64,000 bases of DNA from positions 682,001 to 746,000 of the forward strand of contig CAWJLE010000005.1 of assembly GCA_963843645.1 (NCBI GenBank), in the 5' to 3' direction. This document shows, piece by piece, positions 63,894-64,000 of this stretch. How positions within the stretch are numbered: position 1 is the first letter of the stretch; every line of letters starts with the position of its first letter. Made by a program: the position numbers and the translations under genes. The notes below the pieces were generated by a model. The model was given only the letters and a program-made list of their open reading frames with translations, had not been told where the DNA came from and made no database searches. This DNA is from CAWJLE01 sp963843645 (GTDB lineage: Bacteria; Chloroflexota; Anaerolineae; DAOTYC01).

Positions 63894-64000
63894 TTTGCCT
63901 CACTCGGGTAAACGCTGATTACCTTGCGGCCCTCGCGTCCCCATTCAAACTTCACCACGCCCTCGGCAGTGGCGAAAATCGTATAGTCTCTTCCCAGATC
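63890..64000 (-). CDS. rpmA: ribosomal protein L27, C-terminal end (runs off window)
   Basis: The last 36 codons are seen: LGRDYTIFATAEGVVKFEW, then GREGRKVISVYPSEAK and stop. The GRD-x-T-x-F-A, GVVKF and SVYP pattern is that of L27. The TGA shares bases with the rpmE ATG (ATGA). Confidence 0.85.
   Translation of the reverse strand, partial: DLGRDYTIFATAEGVVKFEWGREGRKVISVYPSEAK

Noticed and set aside
1..64000. Insertion sequences, prophage or integrase genes
   Set aside because: No transposase, integrase or phage structural motif was found; mobility signs are limited to small palindromes and inverted repeats.

Overview
The window reads as chromosomal DNA of a GC-rich bacterium. I infer a member of the Chloroflexota (Anaerolineae/Caldilineae-like), probably from a metagenome assembly. 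Support is indirect: a Rex repressor, a YacL-type PIN-TRAM protein, RqcH/NFACT, a PHP-type CpsB phosphatase, secreted beta-helix proteins with a long lipoprotein-free signal, and environmental-type interspersed palindromes. There is no rRNA or tRNA gene to settle it.

Layout. 1-3.4 kb (minus): cysS, gltX and a membrane PIN-TRAM protein. 3.9-5.8 kb (plus): a heme-pathway-like radical SAM/SPASM protein and a MerR-like regulator. 5.9-10.5 kb (minus): three tandem secreted beta-helix paralogues. 10.9-29.3 kb (minus): a large exopolysaccharide (EPS) locus with initiating sugar transferase, Gfo/Idh oxidoreductase, aminotransferase, two deacetylase-type proteins, fused Wzc kinase, Wzx flippase, Wzy polymerase, GT2, GT-C and three GT4 enzymes, and a FemAB-deacetylase fusion, ended by a strong terminator. 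29.8-31.9 kb (minus): radA and rex. 32.0-40.2 kb (plus): a second EPS locus (GT4, two Wzz-like proteins, CpsD kinase, CpsB phosphatase, RmlA, a B12-binding radical SAM protein, RmlB), preceded by a structured 5' leader. 40.3-41.0 kb: a promoter-repeat array-terminator unit without a gene, a candidate non-coding RNA. 41-48 kb: a secreted SH3/TolB-like protein, a methyltransferase, RqcH, GT4 and an alpha-amylase. 48.3-49.8 kb: a DUF2202 protein and a trypsin-like protease. 50.3-53.3 kb: a cassette of nucleotidyltransferase remnant, DUF3696 ATPase, PIN-like and HEPN-like genes that looks like a mobile defence module. 53.4-64 kb (minus): argS, polA, a REC-LC7 protein, mogA, a PHP-AlbA protein, a response regulator, a GxxExxY cassette, tdk, rpmE and the end of rpmA.

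Sequence quality. Many genes carry single-base frameshifts, densest between 32.3 and 39.5 kb, while 42.6-64 kb is almost free of them. Motifs remain conserved on both sides of the breaks, so sequencing or assembly indels are likelier than true decay. Frameshifted genes are given here as one feature spanning the whole gene.

How it works together. Most of the window makes, exports and modifies a cell-surface polysaccharide. A cluster of GTAC-containing repeats lies at the promoters of the first EPS locus and the beta-helix genes and in the leader of the PIN-TRAM operon, hinting at a shared regulator. The most novel-looking items are the tandem-repeat RNA unit at 40.3-40.96 kb, the structured leader at 32.0-32.2 kb and the ATPase/PIN/HEPN cassette.
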